This document shows, piece after piece, positions 1-7,761 of a stretch of DNA of 35,493 nt (positions are counted from its first letter, which is position 1; each line of letters begins with the position of its first letter). Origin of the DNA: Ktedonobacter sp. 13_1_20CM_4_53_11 (GTDB taxonomy: Bacteria; Chloroflexota; Ktedonobacteria; Ktedonobacterales; Ktedonobacteraceae); NCBI GenBank assembly GCA_001919995.1, contig MNIY01000081.1:1-35493 (forward strand), given 5' to 3'. The notes beneath the pieces were generated by a model. It had not been told where the DNA came from. It did not search any database and worked only from the letters and a program-made list of their open reading frames with translations. Made by a program: the position numbers and the translations under genes.

Positions 1-476
1 CGTCTTCTCGTCCAGAGAACAGCGCCATCGCTGGCTCGTAGCGCTATGATATTCCTATCCGGAGTAGCAAGATACAGTACATTGTGATCTACTCTTAAAA
101 GATGAGAGGACGGGGCAACAGAGTATTGCCAGAGCAAGTACATATACTTATGCCTCGTCCAAAGCGCTCTCACCTTTCCATCCTGGTCTATGACATAGAT
201 GACTTGATGAACAACTAACACCTGCACAGAATGCAGCTGGGCATGACTTGGTGGCGTGGAAATGTGTCCATTGGAAGCTTGTTCGAGATGGGAAGCTCCA
301 GTCAAGTGCAACGGTCTCACCAGCAGCAGGGAAAAAAGAGCGACACCGAGTATCGTGAAAAGAGCCATCCCCACGCGTGTTCGAAACGAGAAACCTTGAC
401 CATCTACCCACCGGTTTACGGTCCGGCTGCCCTCCTGTTGTGGATCAAGGTCCATGATCTCAAATTCAGCTGCCAT
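1..476 (-). CDS. Membrane-anchored PQQ-like beta-propeller protein, 3' end outside window
   Basis: An open frame starts at the ATG at 476-474 and runs off the left edge without a stop, giving about 158 residues. A purine-rich ribosome site (AAGGA) lies just upstream of the ATG. Residues about 1-33 are polar, about 36-55 form one hydrophobic helix (ALFTILGVALFSLLLV), and a Ser/Pro/His-rich linker follows. From about residue 85 there are propeller-like strands: VIYVIDQDGKVRAL, then VLYLATPDRNIIALRASDG followed by AVLWTRR. This 'LYLAT.D..I.ALRASDG..LW' pattern is typical of PQQ-type or WD-like blades. The likely layout is a cytoplasmic N-terminus, one membrane anchor and an extracytoplasmic propeller. 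The ligand cannot be told. It is divergent from the CvpA gene at 827. Confidence 0.72.
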   Translation of the reverse strand, partial: MAAEFEIMDLDPQQEGSRTVNRWVDGQGFSFRTRVGMALFTILGVALFSLLLVRPLHLTGASHLEQASNGHISTPPSHAQLHSVQVLVVHQVIYVIDQDGKVRALWTRHKYMYLLWQYSVAPSSHLLRVDHNVLYLATPDRNIIALRASDGAVLWTRR

Positions 477-826
477 AGTTCCTTCATGTTCAAGTTGACG
501 CAAGATGCACCCCTTTTGCAGTCGCTCTTTTCTTCAACCGGAAGAAGCATCGAACGGCTTACAAGAAGAAGTATAGGCCACATCCGCTACTTTGTAAACT
601 GATTTTGATACAAAATCACATCTGCTACAAGTGAAACAAGTGAAACAAATGAAACAAGTGAAACAAATGAAACAAGTGAAACAAGTGAAACAAACAGCAA
701 GCAGAGTAAGCCGGAACCGGAAAGTATAGCTGGCATTTAACATATGGCCCTCCATAACGTATAAGTAAGTATATAGAATAGGCTCATCTATTCTTCTACT
801 GTATATTACCTGGAGGGTCATCAAAT
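477..826. other. Divergent intergenic region, no gene seen
   Basis: This 350-bp gap separates two divergently transcribed genes. It holds a perfect inverted repeat (GATTTTG, 3-nt loop, CAAAATC) at 601-617 and a 9-bp tandem repeat at 632-694. I see no convincing coding sequence. Reading frames that cross the repeat only give a monotonous Cys/Phe/Thr peptide. Confidence 0.6.
632..694. repeat. 9-bp minisatellite, seven tandem copies
   Basis: Seven head-to-tail copies of TGAAACAA(G/A) occupy 632-694. Copies ending in G and A are interspersed. There are no spacers, so this is not a CRISPR array. It lies between divergent genes, roughly 130 bp upstream of the CvpA start, so copy number could affect promoter spacing. 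Confidence 0.9.
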
Positions 827-1393
827 ATGGTCGGCTCAATGAGTATCGTTGATATTCTCTTTCTGGTGACGGTCATCCTGCTCGTCTTCAGCGGTTTCAG
901 GAATGGAGCAGTGATTAGCTTGTTCTCCTTGCTCAGTATCCCAATAGGATTTTTTGTAGCGTCCCACTATGGACCAGGTTTCACAGCTATGCTCGCGGCG
1001 AGCGGCTTGTCGGCTACTCCTCTCATTTCATACGTCGTCTTGTTTTTCGGGACCGCACTTGTCCTCCACATTCTCGGCTCCTCCGTGCGTAATATAACGA
1101 AAGGCATTCCATTGCTTGGCCCGGTGGATACCTTGCTCGGCGGGGCAATCGGTTTTGTCGAGGCATGGGTGTTATGGTTGGTGTTTCTCATCATTCTCGG
1201 TAATTTCCTGCATGGTATTCAGTCTAGCCTCTTGCCCACGGCAAGCATTGCTCATGGCCTCAACCTCCAGGTCGAGCAGTATAAAAGTTGGCATGATTTT
1301 TACAATCAAGCCATCACCAACAGCCTGTTTGCAAAGGTGAATGCCTTCTTTGTCAGTCAGTTGCCGGCATTGCCACAGCCACCCAGGTCCTAA
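827..1393 (+). CDS. CvpA family membrane protein
   Basis: The product is 188 residues, close to the usual length for CvpA/colicin V production-type proteins. It has four hydrophobic segments (about residues 5-25, 28-48, 62-82 and 104-128). The N-terminal pattern 'IVDILFLVTVILLVFSGFRNGAVISLFSLLS' has the family's Gly-Phe-Arg-x-Gly turn after the first helix (long peptide split here only for description). CvpA proteins are inner-membrane proteins linked to envelope homeostasis and, in some bacteria, colicin V export or purF regulation; the exact role here is unknown. A GGAGG site sits about 10 nt before the ATG at 827. A second in-frame ATG at 839 is possible. It lies upstream of hflX on the same strand. 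Confidence 0.8.
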   Translation: MVGSMSIVDILFLVTVILLVFSGFRNGAVISLFSLLSIPIGFFVASHYGPGFTAMLAASGLSATPLISYVVLFFGTALVLHILGSSVRNITKGIPLLGPVDTLLGGAIGFVEAWVLWLVFLIILGNFLHGIQSSLLPTASIAHGLNLQVEQYKSWHDFYNQAITNSLFAKVNAFFVSQLPALPQPPRS

Positions 1394-1571
1394 AAGTAAA
1401 GCTTGCTTTATGAGTTGTGGATGCATACAATAACAGTAGCGTTACCAGAAAAATCAATAAAGGCGGAGGTACATACAAACGACAAAGCAAGATCGTACAA
1501 TCGAGACAGGTGCTCACGGTAGACATGAACATGCCTACCTCGTCGCAGTAGAGAGCGACGAACAAGATAGT

Positions 1572-2801
1572 TTGTGGAGCGTTGAAGATTCCCTCAGTGA
1601 ATTGAAAGCATTAGCAAGTACAGCGGGCGCGGATGTCGTCGGCACGATGATTCAACGGCTGCATCATCCCGACGTAGCGACCTACATTGGCAAGGGCCGG
1701 GCGCAAGAACTGGGTGACCTGGAGAAGCAATTGGGGTTTGACCTGGTAATCTTCGATGACGAGTTATCACCTTCGCAGCAGCGTAACCTGGAGAAAATGC
1801 TTAACGCGCGTGTCATCGATCGGACGGCCTTGATATTGGACATTTTTGCGCAGCATGCCCGGACTCGTGAAGGGCGGTTGCAGGTTGAACTGGCCCAATT
1901 AGAATATCGCCTGCCCCGCCTGACTGGCCGAGGCGTAGCGTTTTCCCAGCAAGCGGGAGGTACGCGCAGTGCAGGTGCGGCAGGCGTAGGAGGAGCGATA
2001 GGCGTGCGCGGCCCCGGTGAAACAAAGCTGGAAATGGATCGCCGCCGCATTCGCAGCCGTATCGCTGACTTGCGCGAGGACATTGAAAACGTCCGTGAGC
2101 AGCGATCGCTTCATCGTCAGCAGCGCGCCGCCCAGGCTATTCCCGTCGTGGCTATCGTTGGCTATACCAATGCAGGTAAATCGACCCTTTTTAATGCTCT
2201 CACCGAGTCAGAAGTAATCGCAGAGAACAAGCTCTTTGCCACCCTCGACCCCATTACCCGCCACCAGATGTTACCGGGCAACCAGGAGGTGTTGTACACC
2301 GACACCGTTGGTTTTATCCAGAAATTGCCTACTAAGTTGATCGCGGCATTTCGCGCCACGCTTGAAGAGGTTATCGATGCCGACCTGCTCCTGGAGGTAG
2401 TAGATGCGAGCCATGAAAATGCTATCGAGCAGAGCGAGACGGTCAACGAAGTATTGCATGATCTTCAGATCGGCGAGAAGCCACGTGTCACGGCATTGAA
2501 TAAAATAGACCTGCTGGATGAACCGTCGGAATTAGACCTCAGCCTCTATCCCAACGCTGTACCCGTCTCTGCTTTGAAACACGTTGGCCTGGGCGCGCTG
2601 CGTGAGAAGATCGCCCAGGTGCTGGCAGATAGTATGGAGATGGTGCAGGTGACGATCCCGTACGAGAAAAGTGAGCTGGTAGAGCTCTTTCATCGTAGGG
2701 GACGCGTAGATCTTGAAGAGCACAGGGCGGAAGGTACGTTTCTGACTGGCCGCATTCCCCGTACGCTCGAAGGCTATTACGCTCCATATCTTGAGTTTTG
2801 A
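1572..2801 (+). CDS. hflX: GTPase HflX (probable start lies upstream at a non-AUG codon)
   Basis: HflX is a ribosome-associated GTPase that splits stalled ribosomes. From the TTG at 1572 the frame encodes 409 residues. G1 is GYTNAGKST near residue 197, G3 is DTVGF, G4 is NKIDLL, and the glycine-rich loop RGPGETKLE that marks HflX is present before G1. The N-terminal HflX domain includes ALASTAGADVVG and ATYIGKGRAQEL. The frame stays open upstream to a stop at 1458-1460, and the extra codons read HAYLVAVESDEQDS, which fits the beta-strand at the start of HflX proteins. So translation probably starts before 1572, although no in-frame ATG, GTG or TTG exists there. A strong GGAGG at 1465-1469 is correctly spaced for an ACG at 1479 or, less well, an ATA at 1473. 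Confidence 0.93.
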   Translation: MWSVEDSLSELKALASTAGADVVGTMIQRLHHPDVATYIGKGRAQELGDLEKQLGFDLVIFDDELSPSQQRNLEKMLNARVIDRTALILDIFAQHARTREGRLQVELAQLEYRLPRLTGRGVAFSQQAGGTRSAGAAGVGGAIGVRGPGETKLEMDRRRIRSRIADLREDIENVREQRSLHRQQRAAQAIPVVAIVGYTNAGKSTLFNALTESEVIAENKLFATLDPITRHQMLPGNQEVLYTDTVGFIQKLPTKLIAAFRATLEEVIDADLLLEVVDASHENAIEQSETVNEVLHDLQIGEKPRVTALNKIDLLDEPSELDLSLYPNAVPVSALKHVGLGALREKIAQVLADSMEMVQVTIPYEKSELVELFHRRGRVDLEEHRAEGTFLTGRIPRTLEGYYAPYLEF

Positions 2802-2808
2802 AGACGAA

Positions 2809-2859
2809 CAGGTTAAAGCGGCTGCCCCTGGTTTCGCCAGGGGCAGCCGCTTTAACCTG
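2809..2859. terminator. Perfect 23-bp hairpin after hflX
   Basis: Arms 2809-2831 and 2837-2859 are perfect inverted complements of 23 nt around a 5-nt loop (TTTCG). The inner half is GC-rich. It begins 8 bp after the hflX stop. No T-run follows on the plus strand, so it may be a bidirectional or Rho-assisted terminator, an mRNA-stabilising structure or a REP-like element rather than a classic intrinsic terminator. Confidence 0.7.
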
Positions 2860-2962
2860 TGCTTCCTATGATACTTGTGTAGCCACACGGGATATGGTAT
2901 CCTCGGTAGAGTTAGTTAACCTGACCTCATCTATCTACTATCAGAGAAAGCAGCCACCGATA

Positions 2963-4699
2963 ATGTCAGAACGAAGGCAACAGAGTTGGTACGTGCCCTT
3001 GCGCGTCCGTTTTCGCTCTCCCGCTGAGCAGGCCCAATGGGAACGTGAACACATCCCGCAGCCTACTCTTGGAGACAGTCACTCGCTATCACTAACGGGT
3101 GCGGATGTCCCTTTAGAAGTGGATATCGCTGCGCAGCGACGGACCCGGCAAATCAAAGAATTATTACGTCTTAGCAACATTATGCGCACAGGCCTGGGCT
3201 TAAGCGAGGTCCTCCAACAGATCGTAGCCTCCACCAGTGCTTGTACGGGTTTTCGCATCCTCGTCGTTCACCTGATCGAAGAAGGAAGCGATTTGCTATC
3301 TCCATACGCCTTCGCGGGGATGTCAGAAGAGAACATCAATGTTTTACGAGCGGTCCGTCGACCGGTTGAACAGGTGCTCCGTCTAATGCGGCCGGAGTTT
3401 CGTATCAGTCAAAGCTATTTTATTTCGCACGAATATGTTGAGGACATCTCGGATATCGTGTCGGTCATCAATAAATCGGTGGATGACTATCAGCCTGGCG
3501 GATGGCATCCCGACGATGCCTTAATTGTGCCCCTCTTTAGCCCCCGTCAAAAGAAGCTCTTAGGTTTCCTCTCGCTGGATGATCCAGAGGACAGCAAAAT
3601 TCCCACGCTGGAAAGCATCGAGGTGGCCGAATTATTTGCTAACCAGGCGGCTATAGCGATTGACAATGTGCGCATCTTCCAGGAAAATGAGGCCGAATCA
3701 CAGGTGCTGGATAAGGCGATCGCCGCCTTGTTGAACGATGTTGAGCAGATTCAACGTGGCGATCTGCGCGTACGCATCCATTCTAGCCATGAGAAATTGC
3801 AGCCCTTAGGTGAGGCTATCAACCAGATGGTGGAAGAGTTCAGCGGCATCCTGGGCAACGTGCAGATGGTAACGCATGCGGTAGATAAACATGCACGCGA
3901 TGTCCAGCGTAGCTCTGACCTGCTGGTACGGGATGCCAGCCAGCAAGATTTGCAGGTCCAGCACATTTCGCATGCCATCGATGAAATCGCCGAAACCATG
4001 ACGAGACTGTCGAGCAGCGCTTCGGAATTGTCGCGGGTTGTCCTCGAGGCCGTAGATGTCACGCTTGATGGGCAGAGTGCCGTTGACCGTGCGGTTGAGG
4101 GCATGAGCCAGGTGCGTGAAGCATCGGCTCTCTCCGCGCGTATCATGAAACGGCTGGGCGAGAGTGGTCAAGAAATCAACGAGACGATACTGGCTATCAC
4201 CGATCTGACGACGCGTATGAATCTAGTAGCACTCAATGCCGCGATAGAGGCGACACGAGCGGGTGAGCAAGGGCATGGTTTTGTGGTCATCGCGCAGGAA
4301 ATACGAACGCTCGCAGTGAATAGCGCGGAGGCGGCTAAGAAAGTGGCCTCCCACATACGGGCAATTCAACGTGAGACCACCGCAATTTCACATAGCGTCG
4401 AACAGAATACTCTTGAAGCGGTGAAGCAGACAGAGCTGGTCACGCAAACGGGGGTAGCCTTCGATGCAATCAGTGTCGTCACCGAACAGATGGCTGGCCT
4501 GGTACAGGGCATCTGTGCCGCCACAGATAATCAAGAGCAGGGATCGCAACAGGTTGTCAGCGCCGTTGAACAGATCGCGCGTATGACCAGCGAAATTACG
4601 CTGCACATGCGTCATATGCAGCAATCTTTATCACAGCTGGTAGAGTTGACCAACTCGCTTCGATCGCGCATGGCCGTGTTCAGGATCGCAGAACGATAA
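2963..4699 (+). CDS. Soluble methyl-accepting-type signalling protein (GAF, HAMP-like, MCP domains)
   Basis: From the ATG at 2963 the product has 578 residues and no transmembrane segment. Residues about 65-238 look like a GAF sensor domain, ending in ELFANQAAIAIDNVRIFQ. Residues about 245-300 resemble a HAMP-like linker (IQRGDLRVRI, LGEAINQMVEEF). Residues about 310-560 are a coiled-coil MCP signalling domain, with the conserved tip MNLVALNAAIEATRAGEQG near 419-437. It should signal from the cytoplasm to a CheA-type kinase, but no che gene is visible here. The frame is open back to 2798, and an ATG at 2894 is also possible, but the upstream part crosses the 23-bp hairpin. I therefore prefer 2963, although its ribosome site is weak. 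Confidence 0.85.
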   Translation: MSERRQQSWYVPLRVRFRSPAEQAQWEREHIPQPTLGDSHSLSLTGADVPLEVDIAAQRRTRQIKELLRLSNIMRTGLGLSEVLQQIVASTSACTGFRILVVHLIEEGSDLLSPYAFAGMSEENINVLRAVRRPVEQVLRLMRPEFRISQSYFISHEYVEDISDIVSVINKSVDDYQPGGWHPDDALIVPLFSPRQKKLLGFLSLDDPEDSKIPTLESIEVAELFANQAAIAIDNVRIFQENEAESQVLDKAIAALLNDVEQIQRGDLRVRIHSSHEKLQPLGEAINQMVEEFSGILGNVQMVTHAVDKHARDVQRSSDLLVRDASQQDLQVQHISHAIDEIAETMTRLSSSASELSRVVLEAVDVTLDGQSAVDRAVEGMSQVREASALSARIMKRLGESGQEINETILAITDLTTRMNLVALNAAIEATRAGEQGHGFVVIAQEIRTLAVNSAEAAKKVASHIRAIQRETTAISHSVEQNTLEAVKQTELVTQTGVAFDAISVVTEQMAGLVQGICAATDNQEQGSQQVVSAVEQIARMTSEITLHMRHMQQSLSQLVELTNSLRSRMAVFRIAER

Positions 4700-4714
4700 T
4701 GAAGTGAGAAGTAG

Positions 4715-5530
4715 CTAATTCCTGTACCAGAACTGATCCCAAGCCTGCCAAAACGTATCGGCCGTAGATACCACTGTCCGTGGACCCTCGAAACGGACGC
4801 CGGTGCGTCCCATGAAGTCACTGGCATGGTCAGGCGTTGCCAGATCCACTTTGAATGTCACTGGCGCGGTCGTTTTGTAGGGTTTTGGCCAGTTGCGCAA
4901 ACTCAGCGATTGGGCCACGCGCATCTCGATCAATGAACAGGCATCTTTAGGAGCCATATTGCGCGATGAGAAGCGGCCAAGACCCGTTTTCACCGGCGCT
5001 GTTGTCACCTCGTCCCCCAGCAGCGCGGTCACCTCGCGGCAGGTTGCTTCGTCACCAGAGACAAATACCGCGGGGACATCCCAACATCCGGCGATGGCCG
5101 CCAGGATACCGCTCTCACCGACCAGCGTATCATTGATCCACGCGTTGTACCAGGCTTCCGAGGAAACAGTGTGGCAGAGTACGCCATCGGGCGTACCCGC
5201 CATGGCGTGTGCTCCCACGAATAAGATGGCATCACATCCCTGCTCGAAAGGTGTGATGTAGCGTGCCCAGGGATAGCCGAAAATATATTGCGCGCCAGCT
5301 TCCAGGCGCTCAGGAATAAAACTTTTAAAACTATAGGCGCCGCCCGCACCATGACAATCCACCACTTCGATCCTGCTTGCTCCGGCGGCGCGGGCACCGC
5401 GAACCGCTGCATTCATCTCATCCGTATAGAGCTTGCGGCACTCTTCGTAGAGCGCCTTTCCGCCGGTTACCTGGTCCCAGTGTTCTATACAAGAAATCCC
5501 TTCCATATCGCAGAAAATAACAACGTACAT
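4715..5530 (-). CDS. DppA-type D-aminopeptidase (M55 family)
   Basis: The product is 271 residues, close to the 274 of Bacillus subtilis DppA. The zinc-site residues known for the family all appear in order: Asp8 and Glu10 in CDMEG, His60 in VDCHG, His108 in GAHAM and Glu139 in VGESG. DppA is a self-compartmentalising, zinc-dependent peptidase that releases D-amino acids from short peptides such as D-Ala-D-Ala, so a role in recycling cell-wall peptides is plausible. A strong AGGGGGT ribosome site precedes the ATG at 5530. No dipeptide transporter genes adjoin it, unlike the B. subtilis dpp operon. It converges with the MCP-like gene, with 15 bp between them. Confidence 0.9.
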   Translation of the reverse strand: MYVVIFCDMEGISCIEHWDQVTGGKALYEECRKLYTDEMNAAVRGARAAGASRIEVVDCHGAGGAYSFKSFIPERLEAGAQYIFGYPWARYITPFEQGCDAILFVGAHAMAGTPDGVLCHTVSSEAWYNAWINDTLVGESGILAAIAGCWDVPAVFVSGDEATCREVTALLGDEVTTAPVKTGLGRFSSRNMAPKDACSLIEMRVAQSLSLRNWPKPYKTTAPVTFKVDLATPDHASDFMGRTGVRFEGPRTVVSTADTFWQAWDQFWYRN

Positions 5531-5687
5531 GCCTACCCCCTGAAATTACACGTCTTTTTATCTTTTCCTTCTCTATCTTTATAACGGGCAGGTTATCATG
5601 AAGATTACATCCAGTTGACAAAAAAGGTGGGTGTTATCTTAAATTTGTAGGAATGGCTGTTGGATGATCTACATGAGTGGCGGAACA

Positions 5688-6185
5688 TCAGCGTTTCCGC
5701 TGCAGACGTTGAACTTGCCTTTTCTCCAGGCGCTCTAGCTTCTGTTGCCGTTTCGGCGACAATTCATATTCGCGGTACAGGCGCTTGCCCACTTTCCAAC
5801 CAATGTAGCCGCCGAGCACCGTACCGATGACCGTAAAAAGAGCGGTGGCGATGCGTATGTTGGTTGCGGGATCGACATGAACCAGGAAAACGATTAAATT
5901 AGCGGTCACCCGTCCAAAGCCAATTATGCCGAGCAAGAGGCTGATCAAGACCCCAACCACGATACCCATGCAGCAGCCAAGTGGCCCTCCATTGGTCTCA
6001 TACTGCGCCATCGTCGGCAAGACTATTTCAGGTTCAGTTGCTGCTGCCTCAGCCTCAGCTGCACCAGAGGGTGGCGCTTCTTCGGCGAGTGGAGGGAGCT
6101 CATTCACTTCGTCCATGTATTCTTCTGCCTGCGCTTCGTTCTCATCCTCCGGATTCGGACGCGGCATGTAAGGTGGTACTGGCAT
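5688..6185 (-). CDS. Hypothetical membrane protein with acidic N-terminus and basic tail
   Basis: I do not recognise a family. The 165-residue product has a Pro/Glu/Ala-rich acidic N-terminus (about 1-65), then two hydrophobic segments: GIVVGVLISLLLGIIGF near 75-92 and IATALFTVIGTVLGGYIGW near 110-130. A very basic coiled tail follows (KRQQKLERLEKRQVQRL, about 143-160). The likely topology has both tails in the cytoplasm. It lies 82 bp downstream of upp on the same strand and could be co-transcribed with it. The ribosome site is weak. Confidence 0.65.
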   Translation of the reverse strand: MPVPPYMPRPNPEDENEAQAEEYMDEVNELPPLAEEAPPSGAAEAEAAATEPEIVLPTMAQYETNGGPLGCCMGIVVGVLISLLLGIIGFGRVTANLIVFLVHVDPATNIRIATALFTVIGTVLGGYIGWKVGKRLYREYELSPKRQQKLERLEKRQVQRLQRKR

Positions 6186-6267
6186 GATATTCTCGTGAAT
6201 CTACCGTGTTTGTGTAGCCCGCAAGGTGCATGACTCGTAAAAACCCCTGCGGGGCACACACTCTAAC

Positions 6268-6987
6268 TTAAAACGTGCCAAACTGACGGTCTCCGGCGTC
6301 ACCCAGACCAGGCACGATATATCCGACATCGTTCAAGGACTCATCAAGCGCTGCAACGAAGATGTCGATGTCAGGATGCATCTGGGAGAGTTTGAGCAGA
6401 CCATAGGGCGCCGCGATAATACAAACATAGGAGAGGCGAGGAATACCGCGCAGTTTGAGTATATTGATGGCATCAATGGCCGATCCCCCCGTCGCCAGCA
6501 TCGGGTCGATGGCGTAGGCCACCTGTAGATCAACCTTATGCGGCAACTGATTATAGTACTCCATGGCCTGCAGGGTACGCTCGTCGCGTCGCAGGCCTAG
6601 ATGCCAGACCTGGATATCTGGTATGACTTCGCGGAATGCCTCTGCGAGGCCAAGACCTGCCCGGAGTATGGGCGTGACCCCGATTCCACCGGCCAGCCGT
6701 TGTCCCACCATCGTCGCCATCGGTGTTTCAATTGGAGCCGGCTCCAGGGCTAGAGACTGCGTTGCCTCGTAAGCCAGCAGGGCGCCGATCTCCTTCACCA
6801 GCCGGTAAAACTCCGGTGGTTGTGTGTTCTTATCGCGCAGCGCTGTCATTTTATGAGCCATGACCGGATGCGAGGAAATATGCACGCGTGGAAGGTTTAA
6901 CACTTCCTCTCGCTTCGGTTGAGAAATACCTGCCATTGGAAGGTTTGGACGCCCCCCGCCCTGTGTACTTGTTTCTACCATCTTCAT
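6268..6987 (-). CDS. upp: Uracil phosphoribosyltransferase
   Basis: Upp converts uracil and PRPP to UMP in pyrimidine salvage. The product is 239 residues, about 30 longer than the usual 208-210 because of an N-terminal extension (about 1-33) rich in Gly, Pro and Ser. The core starts at RVHISSHPVMAHKMTALRD. The PRPP-binding loop is YAIDPMLATGGSAIDAI, the uracil-binding end reads PGLGDAGDRQFGT, and PILRAGLGLAEAF is present. AAAGGAG lies 5 nt before the ATG at 6987; a second ATG two codons later is also possible. The core homology would fit a later start, but no better ribosome site is seen. A likely extended -10 promoter sits upstream at 7021-7029. Confidence 0.95.
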   Translation of the reverse strand: MKMVETSTQGGGRPNLPMAGISQPKREEVLNLPRVHISSHPVMAHKMTALRDKNTQPPEFYRLVKEIGALLAYEATQSLALEPAPIETPMATMVGQRLAGGIGVTPILRAGLGLAEAFREVIPDIQVWHLGLRRDERTLQAMEYYNQLPHKVDLQVAYAIDPMLATGGSAIDAINILKLRGIPRLSYVCIIAAPYGLLKLSQMHPDIDIFVAALDESLNDVGYIVPGLGDAGDRQFGTF

Positions 6988-7020
6988 CTAACTCCTTTGT
7001 AAAACGAATCATCCTAGAAC

Positions 7021-7029
7021 ATTGTACCA
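7021..7029 (-). promoter_or_regulatory. Probable extended -10 promoter of upp
   Basis: On the minus strand the sequence reads TGGTACAAT, matching the extended -10 pattern TGnTATAAT with one mismatch in the hexamer. It lies about 35 bp upstream of the upp ATG. The -35 region is weak. A 13-bp inverted repeat (GACTA-TAC-TAGTC, 7035-7047) lies just upstream and could be a regulator site. Confidence 0.45.
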
Positions 7030-7104
7030 GAGGTGACTATACTAGTCGAATCTCAATGGTTGTTCCTCAGGTAAAAGACATTCGAGTGGGTGTTTTTCTT
7101 CGTA

Positions 7105-7480
7105 TTACAACCTTCCGGAGCTTCAAGCCCCTGTCTTTCAAGCTGGGGATGAAAGTGGCGTTCCTTATTTGGAGCTTGGGTGGGGTTCATTTCCACTTTT
7201 GCTCCCCCCAAAAAGAATAGGACAGGAGTCTTCAGGCACCTGAAGAAAAGAAGAGTGTTTCCTGGGTTCGCGGGGAAATCGTTCGCCGCGGCAAAAGCAC
7301 TCACGTCTTCCCGAAGTGCCATGCCAGACACCAGTTGCTTTTGAGCGAACGCTCGCTTGTGTGTATTAAACGGACTCCTGCCGTGGGACGAGCATGCCGC
7401 GTCATTCGTCGCGTGCCGCAGGCTCCGGGAGTCTGAGGGAGTCGTCACAACCTTAAAACCCAGGGGCTGTTATTGGAGGA
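7105..7480 (-). mobile_element. Decayed IS200/IS605-like relic related to the iscB element
   Basis: Read on the minus strand, 7107-7165 contains an end hairpin (TCATCCCC...GAAAGAC.GGGGCTT) that aligns base for base with the right end of the iscB element (TCCTCCCCC...GAAAGACGGGGGCTT at 9106-9132). The DNA just before it encodes the same degenerate peptide in all related ends (compare NPTQAPNKERHF here with NPPDKERPFLPRPERRG at the iscB end). The body to about 7480 holds several inverted repeats (CTTCAGG..CCTGAAG at 7231-7246, GACTCC..GGAGTC around 7371-7432) but no intact gene. The left boundary is not clear. It abuts the iscB element directly, so the region is a composite of nested or adjacent insertions. 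Confidence 0.6.
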
Positions 7481-7483
7481 GTC

Positions 7484-7745
7484 ATGAACCCCTGCATCGA
7501 ATGCGGGGGCTTGCAGCAAGGCTCATCGTCTCGCTACAAGCCCGGAACATGACCAGACTCAGGCTTGAAACAGAGCCTACGTTAGGAGCGAATCCATAGG
7601 CACGTCCGGGTGCGACGCCAGCCCGGACCGCTGCGGCAATCGATTAAACAGGGCTAGCGGGTTACCCCAGTGTCGTTTGCGTCAAACCGCTCCATAACCT
7701 TGTCGAGGCGAACATCACCCGGCGCTTGCCGGAGGCTCGCAAGAG
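7484..7745 (+). ncRNA. Omega RNA (HEARO-type) guiding IscB
   Basis: IscB proteins work with an RNA encoded just upstream of the gene; this RNA class was first described as HEARO. The 277-bp leader between the element's left end and the iscB ATG is non-coding and highly structured. Stems seen: 7489-7497/7501-7509 (end hairpin), AGGCT/AGCCT at 7561-7565/7574-7578, GTCCGGG/CCCGGAC at 7604-7610/7622-7628, AGCGG/CCGCT at 7656-7660/7687-7691, and CCGGC/GCCGG at 7719-7723/7728-7732. GGGTTACCCC sits inside the AGCGG/CCGCT stem and could form the pseudoknot expected of this class. In this family the guide is the sequence immediately 5' of the element, here about 7465-7483. The 3' boundary is estimated. 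Confidence 0.72.
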
Positions 7746-7761
7746 CAAAGAGGACCCCATC

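Noticed and set aside
632..694. CRISPR-like repeat array
   Set aside because: Units are 9 bp and contiguous with no spacers.
534..839. Minus-strand frame with a Cys-Phe-Thr repeat peptide
   Set aside because: It is only the translation of the 9-bp minisatellite plus flanks; no ribosome site or family pattern.
2798..2962. N-terminal extension of the MCP-like protein
   Set aside because: It runs through the 23-bp hairpin just after the hflX stop and has no ribosome site.
7053..7448. 131-residue minus-strand frame and overlapping plus-strand frame at 7357-7599
   Set aside because: Both are translations of relic ends and omega RNA sequence; the similar peptides at the three ends reflect conserved DNA rather than a proven protein.
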